Assembly: GCA_947593975.1 (NCBI GenBank)
Contig: CANQDW010000007.1
Span: forward strand, 1 to 43,442
Length of the DNA: 43,442 nt
Source: an uncultured Lachnospiraceae bacterium
GTDB taxonomy: Bacteria > Bacillota > Clostridia > Lachnospirales > Lachnospiraceae
Reading direction: 5' to 3'
This document shows positions 26,574-36,724 of this stretch, piece by piece; within the stretch, counting starts at the first letter, position 1; the number at the start of each line of letters is the position of its first letter. The translations under genes and the position numbers were made by a program. The notes below the pieces were generated by a model. It worked only from the letters and a program-made list of their open reading frames with translations, was not told where the DNA came from and did no database searches.

Positions 26574-28049
26574 ATGAAAATAAGGACCAGATATGCGCCG
26601 AGCCCGACAGGCAAGATGCATGTGGGAAATCTCAGGACGGCGCTGTATGAGTACCTGATCGCAAAACATGAAGGCGGGGACTTTCTGTTCAGGATAGAAG
26701 ATACGGATACGGAAAGGTACGTAGAAGGCGCAATAGATGTAATTAACCATACTATGGCGCTCGCGGGGCTTGAGTATGATGAAGGACCCGGAAAAGACGG
26801 AGGATACGGCCCGTATGTGCAGAGTGAGCGCGTAAGATCGGGACTGTACCTTTCGTATGCGAAGCAGCTTGTTGAAAAAGGCGAGGCGTATTACTGCTTT
26901 TGTACTAAAGAGAGGCTTGATAAGCTGCGCGCCGACTCGGTAAATGAAAACGGAAAGGAAACGGCTAAATATGACAAGCACTGTCTGGGACTTTCCAAAG
27001 AGGAAGTGGAGAGGCGGCTTGCCGCGGGCGAACCGTATGTGATAAGACAGAATAATCCGGATTCGGGGAGCACGGTTTTTTCAGATATTATTTATGGCGA
27101 TATAACCGTGGATAATGCCGAGCTTGACGATATGATACTCATAAAGTCTGACGGTTATCCGACATATAATTTTGCCAATGTTGTTGACGACCACCTTATG
27201 AAGATAACGCATGTGGTAAGAGGAAACGAATATCTTTCGTCGGCTCCGAAATACAATCGCCTGTATGAGGCTTTCGGCTGGGAGATACCGGTATATATCC
27301 ACTGTCCGGTAATTACGGACGAGGAGCATAAGAAACTCTCAAAAAGAAGGGGAGATGCTTCTTTTGAAGATCTTATAGAACTTGGGTTTCTGCCTGAGGC
27401 GATAGTTAATTATGTTGCCCTTCTCGGCTGGAGCCCGCCGGAGGACAGGGAAATATATTCTCTTGAGGAGCTTATTAAAATATTTGATTACCGGAGGATA
27501 AACAAGTCTCCGGCTGTATTTGACATACAGAAGCTTAAATGGATGAACGGCGAATATATCAAGGCTCTTGATGAAAAAAGGTATTATGAATACGCCATAC
27601 CGCAGGTAAAGAGCGTTATTAAGAGGGATGACCTCAATCTTGAAAAGATTGCCGATCTGTGTAAGAGCCGTATCGAGGTATTCCCGGATATACCGGAAAA
27701 GATTGACTTCTTTGAGGCGCTTTGTGATTATGACGTATCAATGTATACGCATAAGAAGATGAAGACCAATTCGGAGAATTCGCTTGCCGCGCTTAAGGAC
27801 ATGCTTCCGATAATCGAGGATCTTAAAGAATTTTCGATAGAGGCCATTACCGAAGCTATAATGGGCTATGTGCAGGAGAAAGGTATTAAGAACGGACAGG
27901 CGCTCTGGCCTTTAAGGACCGCGGTGTCAGGTAAGCAGATGACTCCGGGAGGAGCTTATGAGATCATGGAGATCCTCGGAAAAGAAGAGTCTTTAAAAAG
28001 GATACAGACAGGCATAGATATGCTTGAGGAGAGTGTTAATGCAGTTTAA
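26574..28049 (+). CDS. gltX: Glutamyl-tRNA synthetase
   Basis: A 491-residue class I aminoacyl-tRNA synthetase. It has [21 protein letters not shown] with the HIGH-like motif, [10 protein letters not shown], a CFC zinc-like pair in [22 protein letters not shown] and KLSKRRGD (KMSKS equivalent). In most clostridia it also charges tRNA-Gln for later amidation. ATG 26574 follows GAAAGGA. It overlaps the helicase gene by 11 bases. Confidence 0.95.
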   Translation: MKIRTRYAPSPTGKMHVGNLRTALYEYLIAKHEGGDFLFRIEDTDTERYVEGAIDVINHTMALAGLEYDEGPGKDGGYGPYVQSERVRSGLYLSYAKQLVEKGEAYYCFCTKERLDKLRADSVNENGKETAKYDKHCLGLSKEEVERRLAAGEPYVIRQNNPDSGSTVFSDIIYGDITVDNAELDDMILIKSDGYPTYNFANVVDDHLMKITHVVRGNEYLSSAPKYNRLYEAFGWEIPVYIHCPVITDEEHKKLSKRRGDASFEDLIELGFLPEAIVNYVALLGWSPPEDREIYSLEELIKIFDYRRINKSPAVFDIQKLKWMNGEYIKALDEKRYYEYAIPQVKSVIKRDDLNLEKIADLCKSRIEVFPDIPEKIDFFEALCDYDVSMYTHKKMKTNSENSLAALKDMLPIIEDLKEFSIEAITEAIMGYVQEKGIKNGQALWPLRTAVSGKQMTPGGAYEIMEILGKEESLKRIQTGIDMLEESVNAV

Positions 28050-29853
28050 TGATGCCCAGAACAGGGCTGTCCGCCATGCTGCCGGCCCGGCGCTGGTACT
28101 GGCGGGGCCCGGTTCGGGAAAGACAAGGGTTATTACCGGGCGCGTTAGATTCCTCATAGATGAGTGTAACGTAAGTCCGGGAGACATACTGGTTGTGACG
28201 TTTACAAGAGCGGCAGCCGAAGAGATGAGGCAGAGATACGAACACTCCGGAGGAAGAACAGGAGTGACATTCGGAACATTTCACAGTATTTTCTTTTATA
28301 TTCTAAAAAATGCGTATGGTTTTTCGGCATCTGATATTATCAAAGAAGAAGATAAACACAGGTTTATTGCATCGGCAATGGAAAAATCGGGAACGGGCAC
28401 GGAAGAAAATCCGGATCTGTTAAAAGATATTATCAATGAAATAAGCCTTGTAAAATCCGGCGGTTATGATATAGGCAGTTATTATGCGTTAAAATATCCC
28501 GCTGAGGAATTTAAGCATATCTATATGGAATACGACAGATATCTTAAGAAAAACAGAAAGCTGGATTTTGACGATATGATGCTGTACACCAGGGAGCTTT
28601 TTGAGGCGCGCGCGGATATATTGGCAAGGTGGCAGCAGAGATTTACATATATACTTATTGATGAATTCCAGGATATTAATCTGATACAGTATCAGATCGT
28701 AAAAATGCTTGCGCTGCCTGAAAATAATCTGTTTGCGGTTGGCGACGACGACCAGTCGATATACGGGTTCAGAGGGTCGGATCCCAATATCATGCTTGAT
28801 TTTGCCAAAAATTATCAAAAAGCGGATATAATAAAGCTTGACGTTAATTACAGGTGCAGCAAAAATATCGTGGATACATCATTAAAACTTATAAATAACA
28901 ATAAATTAAGGTATAAAAAACGGATCGTGGCGGCAAAATCTTTCGGGAGCGCCGTGGATATACGCGGCTTTAAAAATGCGGCGCAGGAAAATGAAGCGAT
29001 CATAAAGCTTGTTATGGAATATGCGGGGCGGGGCGTAAGTTACGGCGATATAGCAGTGCTTTACAGAACCAACGCGCAGATGCAGCCTGTCATAAATAAA
29101 TTCCTTGAGTATAACATACCGGTATGCATAAGGGACAGTATACCTAATATATACGAGCACTGGATCGCGCTTGACATATTTGCGTATATAAGGCTTGCTT
29201 TGGGCGCGGGCAAGCCGAAAGACCTTATAAGGATAATGAATAAACCGAAGAGGTATATTTCAAGAGAAAGCATAAGTACGTCAAAAGTAAATTATGACGA
29301 ACTCGCGGCACTTTATGATGATAAACCGTGGGTTGTTTCGAGAATATATCAGATGAAAACGGATATAAAGGTTTTGTCGAAGATGACGCCCAAAAAAGCG
29401 GTGCGCTATATACATAAGATCGTGGGATATGGCGATTACCTTAAAGAATATGCGGATTATAAAGGCATAGACGCAGATAACCTTAATGAAATATATGAAA
29501 AATTATGCGAAATGGCGGAAGGATACAAAGATTTGAAGGACTGGCTTTTGGGGGCGGATGAATATGCAGAAAAACTAAAAAAGAGCAGATATTCTTCTGA
29601 TAATGCAGTATCGCTTATGACGCTTCACGGTTCAAAGGGGCTTGAGTACGGACATGTTATCATTGCGGATGTAAATGAGGATATCATACCGCATAAGATG
29701 ACCGTTTCCGAAAACGATATCGAAGAGGAAAGAAGGCTTTTGTATGTCGGCATGACGCGCGCAAAAGAAAAGCTGTACCTGTTTTTTGCAAAAAACAGGT
29801 ACAGCCATGATATGAAGCCTTCAAGATTTATAGAAGAGATAATGCGCGGTTAG
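28039..29853 (+). CDS. UvrD/Rep-family SF1A DNA helicase, short form
   Basis: A 604-residue ATP-dependent 3'-5' helicase. Motifs in order: Walker A GPGSGKT (28-34), [48 protein letters not shown] and [11 protein letters not shown]. It is ~130 residues shorter than PcrA/UvrD; the protein ends shortly after motif VI, so the usual C-terminal RNA-polymerase-interacting tail is missing. It probably acts in repair or recombination. ATG 28039 has GAGGAG upstream and overlaps gltX. Its 3' end contains a 32-bp palindrome. Confidence 0.93.
   Translation: MQFNDAQNRAVRHAAGPALVLAGPGSGKTRVITGRVRFLIDECNVSPGDILVVTFTRAAAEEMRQRYEHSGGRTGVTFGTFHSIFFYILKNAYGFSASDIIKEEDKHRFIASAMEKSGTGTEENPDLLKDIINEISLVKSGGYDIGSYYALKYPAEEFKHIYMEYDRYLKKNRKLDFDDMMLYTRELFEARADILARWQQRFTYILIDEFQDINLIQYQIVKMLALPENNLFAVGDDDQSIYGFRGSDPNIMLDFAKNYQKADIIKLDVNYRCSKNIVDTSLKLINNNKLRYKKRIVAAKSFGSAVDIRGFKNAAQENEAIIKLVMEYAGRGVSYGDIAVLYRTNAQMQPVINKFLEYNIPVCIRDSIPNIYEHWIALDIFAYIRLALGAGKPKDLIRIMNKPKRYISRESISTSKVNYDELAALYDDKPWVVSRIYQMKTDIKVLSKMTPKKAVRYIHKIVGYGDYLKEYADYKGIDADNLNEIYEKLCEMAEGYKDLKDWLLGADEYAEKLKKSRYSSDNAVSLMTLHGSKGLEYGHVIIADVNEDIIPHKMTVSENDIEEERRLLYVGMTRAKEKLYLFFAKNRYSHDMKPSRFIEEIMRG
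29773..29804. terminator. Perfect 32-bp palindrome in the helicase 3' coding region
   Basis: CTGTACCTGTTTTTTG (29773-29788) is followed at once by its exact complement in reverse (29789-29804). It encodes [10 protein letters not shown] of the helicase. For the convergent DUF1292 transcript it is followed by a T-rich stretch (CTTTTCTTTTGC), so it may be that gene's terminator, placed inside its neighbour. Confidence 0.6.
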
Positions 29854-30152
29854 TCGTCATAACCGAGGAGTTCGTTCCATTCGTCCTCTTCCATGATCTG
29901 GTCAAATGCTTCCGATACGTTTTCGTATTCTTCCTCATCTTCGATATCTTCGATCTCAAGGTCGTCGCCGCCGTTGTATGTGCATCTGAACAGATATATT
30001 TCATCAGGCTCTCCTGAGCTTGGGTATAATGCAACGTAATCCTGTCCGTCCATTTCGAATATCAAAACGACGTCACATTCAAGTTCAGTGTCATCTTCGA
30101 GTGTAAGAAGTACTGTAAGTTCTTCATCGTCTTCAAATTCATATTCCTGCAT
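29850..30152 (-). CDS. DUF1292 family protein
   Basis: A 100-residue, very acidic protein of the DUF1292 family (YrzB-like), widespread and functionally unknown in Firmicutes. The core TVLLTLEDDTELECDVVLIFEMDGQDYVAL is followed by IYLFRCTYN and an acidic Asp/Glu tail. GGGAGG precedes ATG 30152. It shares the four bases TTAG with the helicase stop. Confidence 0.9.
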   Translation of the reverse strand: MQEYEFEDDEELTVLLTLEDDTELECDVVLIFEMDGQDYVALYPSSGEPDEIYLFRCTYNGGDDLEIEDIEDEEEYENVSEAFDQIMEEDEWNELLGYDD

Positions 30153-30309
30153 AAAACTGCCTCCCTTATATATTAAACTCTAACTATGAACATATCAAAA
30201 GTGGTGATAAAAGGCAAGTATTTTTTGATATTTATAATATAAACATTTATAATTGCAGGAATATATGGTATACTTTCCTGTATAATGTTATTAAAGGAGA
30301 TTAAAAAAT

Positions 30310-30876
30310 ATGAAAAAAGCAGGAGTTATTTTTCTTGCCGCGCTTCTTGCGGCAGTGATGCTATCGGGATGCGCAAAAAAAGAAGAAAAAACAGACGGCG
30401 GAAAGCATCATGCGCAGATCGATATTAAGGATTACGGTGTGATAACAGTTGAACTTGACGCAGATGAAGCGCCTATAACGGTTGAGAATTTCATGAAGCT
30501 TGCAAATGAAGGATTCTATGACGGCCTTACATTCCACAGGATAATCAAAGGATTTATGATGCAGGGCGGAGACGGAGGCGAATGTGACAACATCAAAGGC
30601 GAATTCAAAAATAACGGTGTTGAGAATAACATAAGCCATACCCGCGGAGTAATTTCCATGGCGCGCGCTACTGATTACAACAGCGCTTCTTCACAGTTTT
30701 TTATAATGCATCAGGACGGAACATACCTGGACGGAGATTATGCGGCATTCGGGCATGTTACCGAAGGAATGGAAGTAGTAGATAAAATATGCGAAGAAGC
30801 AGTAGTTACGGATGATAACGGAAGCGTTGCCCCGGAGAACCAGCCTGTTATCAATACGATAAAAATAATCGACTAA
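30310..30876 (+). CDS. Peptidyl-prolyl cis-trans isomerase, cyclophilin-type lipoprotein
   Basis: A 188-residue lipoprotein with lipobox LSGC. The cyclophilin domain has VENFMKLANEGFYDGLTFHRI, FMMQGGD, SMARATDYNSASSQFFIM and YAAFGHVTEGMEVVDKI, including the catalytic Arg, Phe and Gln positions. It speeds proline isomerisation in proteins leaving the Sec pore. AAAGGAG precedes ATG 30310. The stop overlaps that of the convergent gene by CTAA. Confidence 0.93.
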   Translation: MKKAGVIFLAALLAAVMLSGCAKKEEKTDGGKHHAQIDIKDYGVITVELDADEAPITVENFMKLANEGFYDGLTFHRIIKGFMMQGGDGGECDNIKGEFKNNGVENNISHTRGVISMARATDYNSASSQFFIMHQDGTYLDGDYAAFGHVTEGMEVVDKICEEAVVTDDNGSVAPENQPVINTIKIID

Positions 30877-31541
30877 CGCTTTTTATGCCTTGTGATTATT
30901 ATCAGTGTCGCGATAAGCGCTATAAGCACTGCGGCGCCTGATATGATAAGGATTGTAAGTACTGAACCGGTATCTGCCGGTTCGGTATGCGTTATAAGAT
31001 CGTCTAATACGGTAAAGCTGTTTATAACTGCGCTTACGTCGTCATTTTCTGTATCTTCGGCGGTGCCGGCGTACAGTACGAAAGTATATTTGTAATTTAC
31101 TGTTGTAACGATGTATTCTTCCATATATACGGGTTCGCCATTTTCATTGGTTCCTTCATATACTATGTGCACAGACGGATAACTGCCGGCTGCAAAAGCT
31201 ACGATTTCGTGCATTGTTATTTTGATGTCGGCTTTGCTCTGCGCTTTGAGAGTGTCTAATGTGTCGTTTGCAATGTCGGCGATCTGTTTTTCGGTATATC
31301 TTGATGCGTCTTCGGAATCGGTATTGGGATGTGTGCTTATTCCTATAGTTACATTGTCGTTATACAGGGAAGTATAATCGGCAACCGTTTCGGAATCTAT
31401 GGAAAATGAATCCGGTACAACGATGGAATACATGTCGTTGCTGAAAGAGTTTGTATTATCCGCAGCATATATATCTGCAGATAAGGCCGGCGATACAGAT
31501 ACCGCAAGCGTAAGTATTATAAAAAATAATTTTTTAAGCAT
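30873..31541 (-). CDS. Exported protein with C-terminal membrane anchor, function unknown
   Basis: A 222-residue protein: signal peptide 1-27 (cut near SADIYAA), an extracellular alpha/beta domain (MYSIVVPDSFSIDS, then YPSVHIVYEGTNENGEPVYMEEYIV) like PsbP/DUF-type domains of secreted Firmicute proteins, then one membrane helix (VLTILIISGAAVLIALIATLIII) and a basic end THKKR-like tail. It is displayed on the cell surface facing out. Start 31541 has AAAGGA. It overlaps the upstream GNAT gene by eight bases, so the two are cotranslated. I do not recognise a specific function. Confidence 0.75.
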   Translation of the reverse strand: MLKKLFFIILTLAVSVSPALSADIYAADNTNSFSNDMYSIVVPDSFSIDSETVADYTSLYNDNVTIGISTHPNTDSEDASRYTEKQIADIANDTLDTLKAQSKADIKITMHEIVAFAAGSYPSVHIVYEGTNENGEPVYMEEYIVTTVNYKYTFVLYAGTAEDTENDDVSAVINSFTVLDDLITHTEPADTGSVLTILIISGAAVLIALIATLIIITRHKKR

Positions 31542-32310
31542 TATTACAGTCCTTTCCTACAATTTTTGAACGGAACCAGTAAGTGTAATCATATCTGAAT
31601 CCAAGCTTTTCGTATAATGAAACTGCGGAATCATTGTCTTTTACAACCTGCAGGTATGAATACCCCGCGCCCATTGCAATCCCGCGGCCGAGTATGGCGC
31701 TGCATATGGCGTATGCATATCCGCGCCTTCTGTAATCGTCCGAAGTATATATTGCGTATATTCCAAGGTCGTCCCTGTCAAGGATGCCAAGACCGGAAGC
31801 GACCATTTTTCCGCCTTCCTTTACGGAAGCGACTATAGTCTTTTTCGGGATAGCCTTAAACATGCCGGGAACGATTTTAAGGTGGATGGGATTGGTTGTA
31901 TGGTTAAGCGTAAAAAGCTGTGTTATCCACTCATCGGTTATTGTATCTTCTATATGTACGATATTGTTTTTGTCCGTTTTCGGCCTGCAGCCGTTAAGCG
32001 ACATAGTCATTACATTGGTGACATGCTTTATATCATATCCGCGGTTTTTTAAAAAATCATCAAAACCGGGAGAGACAACCGGGCTTATCTTAAAACTGCA
32101 CGGAGTATCATATTCGGAGTATATCTGTTCGCAGTAGCGTACTTTTTCAGGAATGGGTATGCTTGATTCACCAATCTGTTCTACGCAGTTGGTCCTGTAT
32201 GTATACTGGTGTGAAAATCTGATAAGCCATTTGTCAAAAAGTTCTATTTTATATGACGGCCAGGCGTTCATTGAAAGTTCTTCTATTTTTTTGATATGTT
32301 TGTTTTGCAT
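31534..32310 (-). CDS. GNAT-family N-acetyltransferase
   Basis: A 258-residue protein. The N-terminal ~120 residues are a degenerate GNAT-like fold (RFSHQYTYRTNCV, then EKVRYCEQIYSEYDTPCSFKI). The C-terminal domain carries the acetyl-CoA loop in YTSDDYRRRGYAYAICSAIL and the closing NDSAVSLYEKLGFRYDYTYWFR. This two-part layout is common in Firmicutes; the acceptor is unknown. Upstream of ATG 32310 is AAAGGG. It is coupled to the membrane-anchored gene downstream. Confidence 0.87.
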   Translation of the reverse strand: MQNKHIKKIEELSMNAWPSYKIELFDKWLIRFSHQYTYRTNCVEQIGESSIPIPEKVRYCEQIYSEYDTPCSFKISPVVSPGFDDFLKNRGYDIKHVTNVMTMSLNGCRPKTDKNNIVHIEDTITDEWITQLFTLNHTTNPIHLKIVPGMFKAIPKKTIVASVKEGGKMVASGLGILDRDDLGIYAIYTSDDYRRRGYAYAICSAILGRGIAMGAGYSYLQVVKDNDSAVSLYEKLGFRYDYTYWFRSKIVGKDCNNA

Positions 32311-32455
32311 TTCGGACCCTTTCTTTGTTTTCCTTCGCTGTCATCATAATAACACAAATAACGTTAATAAGCCACATGAATGACACATAATTTGACAATT
32401 ATATTATGTGTTGTAGCGCGCAAATAATATACTTAAGACAGGAGATGAATGTACT

Positions 32456-34309
32456 ATGCGCTTTAAAGTTAAATTTTTACTTGTAATATTTATTTGTATG
32501 CTGTTTCCCGCATATGCGGCTGCGGATACAGTTTCTTTTTCGGAAGTGCGTGTAACTAATTTACATAGCATATCCTATAGTGACAACATGATTTCTTTTG
32601 GTTGGGATAAAGTGGAAGAAGCCGAGAAATACGAGATATTTCAGCTCAATTTATCGACAAACGGATATGACCTTATCGACGAGACCGATAAGACGGAATA
32701 TAAAATGGAAAATCTCAAGCAGGGAACGAAGTTTACTTTTCTTGTAAGGGCATATAAGTATGATGAAAATGGGGAGAAAATGTTCGGCAATTTTTCGGAG
32801 ATGTTTACAATGGGAACCAGACCTGATGATGTTAAAGGCCTTGTAGTTGACAGAACGAGCGACTCCGAGGTTGTCCTTAACTGGGACAAGGTGTCGGATG
32901 ATGCGGAGTATGTTATATACAGGATAACGGAAGGAACGGAAACGCCTGTACAGGTGGGGATTTCCAAAATAAATTCATTTACCGATGTGTCGGTTAATCC
33001 TGCGTGCGGATACACTTATATGGTAGCAGCTTTTGTAAACGATATTAATACGATAAGCAGCAATAAAACGCAGATAATAACGGCTACATGTCCTACGACG
33101 CCGTATATATCGCAGTGCAAAGGCGGGGACGGCCGCGTAAGGTTTCGGTGGACGACTAAGCAGAAGGCCGGAAGCGGATATATAATTTACCTTAAGGATG
33201 TGTACGGGGCATATCAGGAAATATCAAGGATAAGCGATATAAATACCGAAGAGTATATACAGCTTAACCTTGCGCAGTACATGCCGTACAGTTTCAGGAT
33301 CGTCCAGTACAAATCATATAACGGGACGGAGTATATGTCGCAGCCGTCTAACGAAGTGTCCGCAGTTACGACTGGACCGTCGAAAACGTCTGTGGAACCT
33401 GCGATCTATAAGAACAATAAAAAACTGAAAAAGTCTTCGGTATATAAAAAATATGCTGATTTTACAAAGCGTATCACCCTTAATAAAAACGTTATCGTAC
33501 CGGGCATAAAAAGCACAAATGTATATGGTTTTGAAAGTAACAGCATGGTTTTGCAGGCGGTATGTTTTGCCGGGGATTATATGCTTATATCGGCTTATGA
33601 CAGTAAAGATGAAGAACGTTCTGTGGTATATGTAGTAAACAGAGGAAACGGGCAGTATCTTACTACGCTTGTGCTTCCAGACAGTTATCATGTGGGAGGG
33701 ATTGCGTTTGACGGAAATAACGTATGGATATCTACAGGAGCTGCGGTAAGCTGTTTTGCGTACAGTTCGGTACAGCAGGCGGCAGTGTCGGGAGAAGACG
33801 CTGTGTTTGTATCCTATTATGCGAAATATCCGACCGCGGTCCAGGCGTCTTTTATATCGTATTATGACGACGTTCTGTGGGTAGGCGTGCACAAGGAAAC
33901 GAAGAGCGCCAAGATGTATGGATATAAGATAGAAAATAAGGCGACGCAGCCTGCGCTGACACAAAAATATGTTATGGGTATTCCGTCCAGAACGCAGGAT
34001 GTGGAATTTATCAATAAAAAGAATATCATAATATCGAGGTCAAATCAGGTAAATCCTTCGACAAGCAAGTATTATATATCCAGGATGGAGAGATATAAGC
34101 TTGACTGGTCGCAGAAATCGCAGGGCAAAGTAAAGCGTAAGAAATGCACGGGAAAGCTTACCATGCCGCCTATGATGGAAGGCATAGCGTTAAGAGGGAA
34201 ATATCTGTATGTATCATTTGAATCAGCGCAGATAAGTTCCTGCCCATATAAAATGGACAGGATATGCGCGGTAAAATTATCAAAAATAAAATGGAACGCT
34301 AAGAAGTAA
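32456..34309 (+). CDS. Secreted FN3-domain protein with C-terminal beta-propeller-like region
   Basis: A 617-residue exported protein. A signal peptide (1-23, cut after YAAA) is followed by about three fibronectin type III domains (~25-118, 120-206, 207-300; e.g. MISFGWDKVEEAEKYEIFQL, VVLNWDKVSDDAEYVIYR). A lysine-rich linker leads into ~260 residues with repeated hydrophobic strands and GGIAFDGNNVWIST / YYDDVLWVGVH, like a partial propeller. No catalytic motif is visible and there is no sortase signal. It may bind a surface or substrate. AGGAGA precedes the ATG. It converges on the next gene with an 11-base overlap. Confidence 0.78.
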   Translation: MRFKVKFLLVIFICMLFPAYAAADTVSFSEVRVTNLHSISYSDNMISFGWDKVEEAEKYEIFQLNLSTNGYDLIDETDKTEYKMENLKQGTKFTFLVRAYKYDENGEKMFGNFSEMFTMGTRPDDVKGLVVDRTSDSEVVLNWDKVSDDAEYVIYRITEGTETPVQVGISKINSFTDVSVNPACGYTYMVAAFVNDINTISSNKTQIITATCPTTPYISQCKGGDGRVRFRWTTKQKAGSGYIIYLKDVYGAYQEISRISDINTEEYIQLNLAQYMPYSFRIVQYKSYNGTEYMSQPSNEVSAVTTGPSKTSVEPAIYKNNKKLKKSSVYKKYADFTKRITLNKNVIVPGIKSTNVYGFESNSMVLQAVCFAGDYMLISAYDSKDEERSVVYVVNRGNGQYLTTLVLPDSYHVGGIAFDGNNVWISTGAAVSCFAYSSVQQAAVSGEDAVFVSYYAKYPTAVQASFISYYDDVLWVGVHKETKSAKMYGYKIENKATQPALTQKYVMGIPSRTQDVEFINKKNIIISRSNQVNPSTSKYYISRMERYKLDWSQKSQGKVKRKKCTGKLTMPPMMEGIALRGKYLYVSFESAQISSCPYKMDRICAVKLSKIKWNAKK

Positions 34310-35258
34310 CTATATTTCTGTCGGTACCGTTTAGGAAAGCTTCGATATTCTTATACACTTCATCAAGACAGCGCTTTCTGGCTTCAATAGTTCCCCATGC
34401 CATATGCGGGGTGATTATAAGCCGGGTGCTGTCTTGTATCTTAAGGAGCGGACTGTCAGAAGGAAGAGGCTCCGTACACAATACGTCAAGTCCCGCAGCG
34501 CCTATCTGACCTTCTGTCAGGGCGGCTGCAAGCGCAGCTTCGTCTATGACCGGCCCTCTTGCAAGATTGAGCAGTATGGCGTCCTTTTTCATAAGGCTTA
34601 ACGCGCGCGCGTCGATCAGTTTAAACGTGTCCTTATTTAGAGGGCAGTGTATTGAGATTATATCGGAATGCGTAAGCAGCGTTTCATAATCGCACCTTTT
34701 GAAATCGGGATTGTCGTTATGGCCGCTCGTGGAGTAGTATATTACATTGCAGCCGAAAGACTGCGCTATGCGCGCTACTGCGCTCCCAATCTTTCCAAGC
34801 CCGATTATTCCGAAAGTTTTCTGCGACAGTTCATGGAAATACGGAACAAAACAGGAGAATAAAGGATAGTCCGAATATTCTCCGCTTTTTACAAAGCTGT
34901 CGTAGAAATGCAGTTTTTCATAAAGGTAAAACAAAAGAGCAAATGTATGCTGGACTACTGAATCGGTAGAGTAGCCGCGTGCGTTTGCTACTTTTATTCC
35001 GCGCGCATTGGTATATTCGAAGTCTATGTTATTGGTTCCGGTAGCGGAGGCTGCGATAAATTTCAGGTGCGCCGCATTTTTTAACAGTTCTTCGCCGACC
35101 GGGATCTTATTTACCACAAGGATATCTGCGGAAGCCGCCCTTGCCGGGTTGAGCGCGGGATCGGAACGTTTGTACATTGTGACTTCGCCGAGATCGTTAA
35201 ACGCTGAAAAATCAATATCCGTTCCAAGGGTATCTGTTTCAAGAAATACTATTTTCAT
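34299..35258 (-). CDS. D-2-hydroxyacid dehydrogenase (NAD-dependent)
   Basis: A 319-residue oxidoreductase of the D-lactate/glycerate/phosphoglycerate dehydrogenase family. The NAD-binding GxGxxG is GLGKIG. Catalytic residues are Arg in NLARGPVIDE, Glu in LDVLCTEPLP and His in TPHMAWGT. It resembles hydroxypyruvate/glycerate dehydrogenases by length. ATG 35258 has GGAGG five bases upstream (ATG 35270 would put the site inside the gene). The physiological substrate is not deducible. Confidence 0.92.
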   Translation of the reverse strand: MKIVFLETDTLGTDIDFSAFNDLGEVTMYKRSDPALNPARAASADILVVNKIPVGEELLKNAAHLKFIAASATGTNNIDFEYTNARGIKVANARGYSTDSVVQHTFALLFYLYEKLHFYDSFVKSGEYSDYPLFSCFVPYFHELSQKTFGIIGLGKIGSAVARIAQSFGCNVIYYSTSGHNDNPDFKRCDYETLLTHSDIISIHCPLNKDTFKLIDARALSLMKKDAILLNLARGPVIDEAALAAALTEGQIGAAGLDVLCTEPLPSDSPLLKIQDSTRLIITPHMAWGTIEARKRCLDEVYKNIEAFLNGTDRNIVTS

Positions 35259-35283
35259 GCTATCCTCCATGAGTTAAGAAAAA

Positions 35284-35312
35284 TATGACGGAGCCGATAC
35301 GGCTCCGTCATA
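35284..35312 (-). terminator. Terminator after the BIG2 protein gene
   Basis: A 13-bp perfect stem, TATGACGGAGCCG with CGGCTCCGTCATA, three-base loop, followed on the minus strand by TTTTTCTT. It separates the BIG2 gene from the downstream dehydrogenase. Confidence 0.9.
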
Positions 35313-35340
35313 TAAGTGAATAGTTATAAGTAAATGTTGA

Positions 35341-36588
35341 TTACTCTTTGATTGCAAAGTTCCTGAAGTGGAATGTGTTGTCGCTTACATATGCAAGAGC
35401 TCCGCCCGGTCTGTTCGGGAAGTACAGATAGATACCGAATGCTTTACCTGTTGCTTCGTCTTTATCACCGTTCTTAGCATCTTTAGGAATTGTAAATGTA
35501 GCGTTAACCTTAGCCCATTCGCCGTGGTTAACTGCTTCAGAACCATTTACACCCTTCATGCTGAGGCCTGCGGCATATTCATTAGCTCTTGCCGATGCGC
35601 CTTTCTCCCATTTCCAAACGATAGGATAATCTACAGGGCTTGTGTAGTTGAGCTGAAGAAGGATCGTCTTCTGGTCACGTCCGTCATAGCTGAACTCACC
35701 TGTTACAGTAAGCGGTTTGCCCTTCTTCTCATCAAGTGCAGGACCATATATGCCCTTGTTAAGCTCTTCATCGTTGGTTGAATCATAGTCGTTATCATAG
35801 AAACCTACCATCCAGATAGCGAAGTTGTTGTTCTTGTATCCGTCATGAGGATGTCCGTTTGTGGTTCCAGGATTGTACCATCTTGTTACCATCTTTGATG
35901 TCTGCTTGTATACATATCCTGCAGGATATGTTCTAGGAGTAGGCTCAGCCTTCTTGTCGCCGCCGCCACCCTGTGAAGAACCGGTTACGGTAATCTTTAT
36001 TGATGCCGTCTTTCCGCCGGCAGTACATTTGATAGTAGCGCTTCCTGCCTTAACGCCCGTAACGCTTGCGGTATTGGCGCTCTTCTTGCTTACTTTGGCG
36101 ATCGCTGAATTGTCTGAAGTCCATTTTACAGTCTGGTTAGCAGCATATGATGCAGTTGCATTGCCGTTGATCTTTAATGTAAGGGTAGTCTTTGCGCCTG
36201 CCTTAACAGAAGAAGATCCTGTGATATCAAGGCTGTTTACCTTATTGCGTACCTTAACTTTAAGTTTTGCGGATTTCTTTCCGAGTTTGCAGGTTATTGT
36301 AGCGTTACCTGCACCTACACCCTTTACTGTAGCCTGGTTAGCCTTAGCTTTGTTCTTTGTTACTGTAGCAACTGATTTTTTGCTTGATGTCCATTTGGTC
36401 TTTGCTTTTTTCTTGCAGCCTTTTACTTTAACAGTGCTGGATGCGCCTGCTTCAAGAGAAAGAGACTTTTTGGTAAAAGATATTTTCTTTGCAGCGCCTG
36501 ATTCCGACGGAACAGCGACAACAGGAACAACCAATACTGCCGCAAGAGCGATAGAAGCTACGGATTTGAACTTCTTGCTTAATTTCAT
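35341..36588 (-). CDS. Secreted protein with two BIG2 (Ig-like) domains and a C-terminal beta domain
   Basis: A 415-residue exported protein: signal peptide to about 32 (SVASIALAAVLVVPVVAV), two bacterial Ig-like BIG2 domains (~33-115, 116-200; each with KWTSSKKSVATV or KWTSDNSAIAKV and a GxATIKC end), a glycine/lysine hinge, then ~200 residues rich in Trp/Tyr (TRWYNPGTTNGHPHDGY, FHFRNFAIKE) that look like a carbohydrate-binding jelly roll. No enzyme motif. ATG 36588 is eight bases after AAGGAGG; ATG 36594 is too near. Confidence 0.8.
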   Translation of the reverse strand: MKLSKKFKSVASIALAAVLVVPVVAVPSESGAAKKISFTKKSLSLEAGASSTVKVKGCKKKAKTKWTSSKKSVATVTKNKAKANQATVKGVGAGNATITCKLGKKSAKLKVKVRNKVNSLDITGSSSVKAGAKTTLTLKINGNATASYAANQTVKWTSDNSAIAKVSKKSANTASVTGVKAGSATIKCTAGGKTASIKITVTGSSQGGGGDKKAEPTPRTYPAGYVYKQTSKMVTRWYNPGTTNGHPHDGYKNNNFAIWMVGFYDNDYDSTNDEELNKGIYGPALDEKKGKPLTVTGEFSYDGRDQKTILLQLNYTSPVDYPIVWKWEKGASARANEYAAGLSMKGVNGSEAVNHGEWAKVNATFTIPKDAKNGDKDEATGKAFGIYLYFPNRPGGALAYVSDNTFHFRNFAIKE

Positions 36589-36683
36589 TTTCATTTCCTC
36601 CTTATTAAAATATGATATGTGTATCCGGGGATAATTTATGACTTACATAATACATTAAGCTACACACCCGAATAAGTAAATAT

Positions 36684-36712
36684 ATTATATCATTAATATA
36701 AAATGTTTGCAA
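36684..36712 (-). promoter_or_regulatory. Promoter of the BIG2 protein gene
   Basis: TTGCAA (36712-36707) and TATAAT (36689-36684) with a 17-base spacer on the minus strand; the leader is about 90 bases. Confidence 0.65.
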
Positions 36713-36724
36713 TAGTAATAAAGG

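Noticed and set aside
35861-36634. 257-codon open frame on the plus strand opposite the BIG2 gene
   Set aside because: It is a shadow of the repetitive Lys/Ala/Thr codons of the BIG2 gene; no ribosome-binding site and no recognisable protein.
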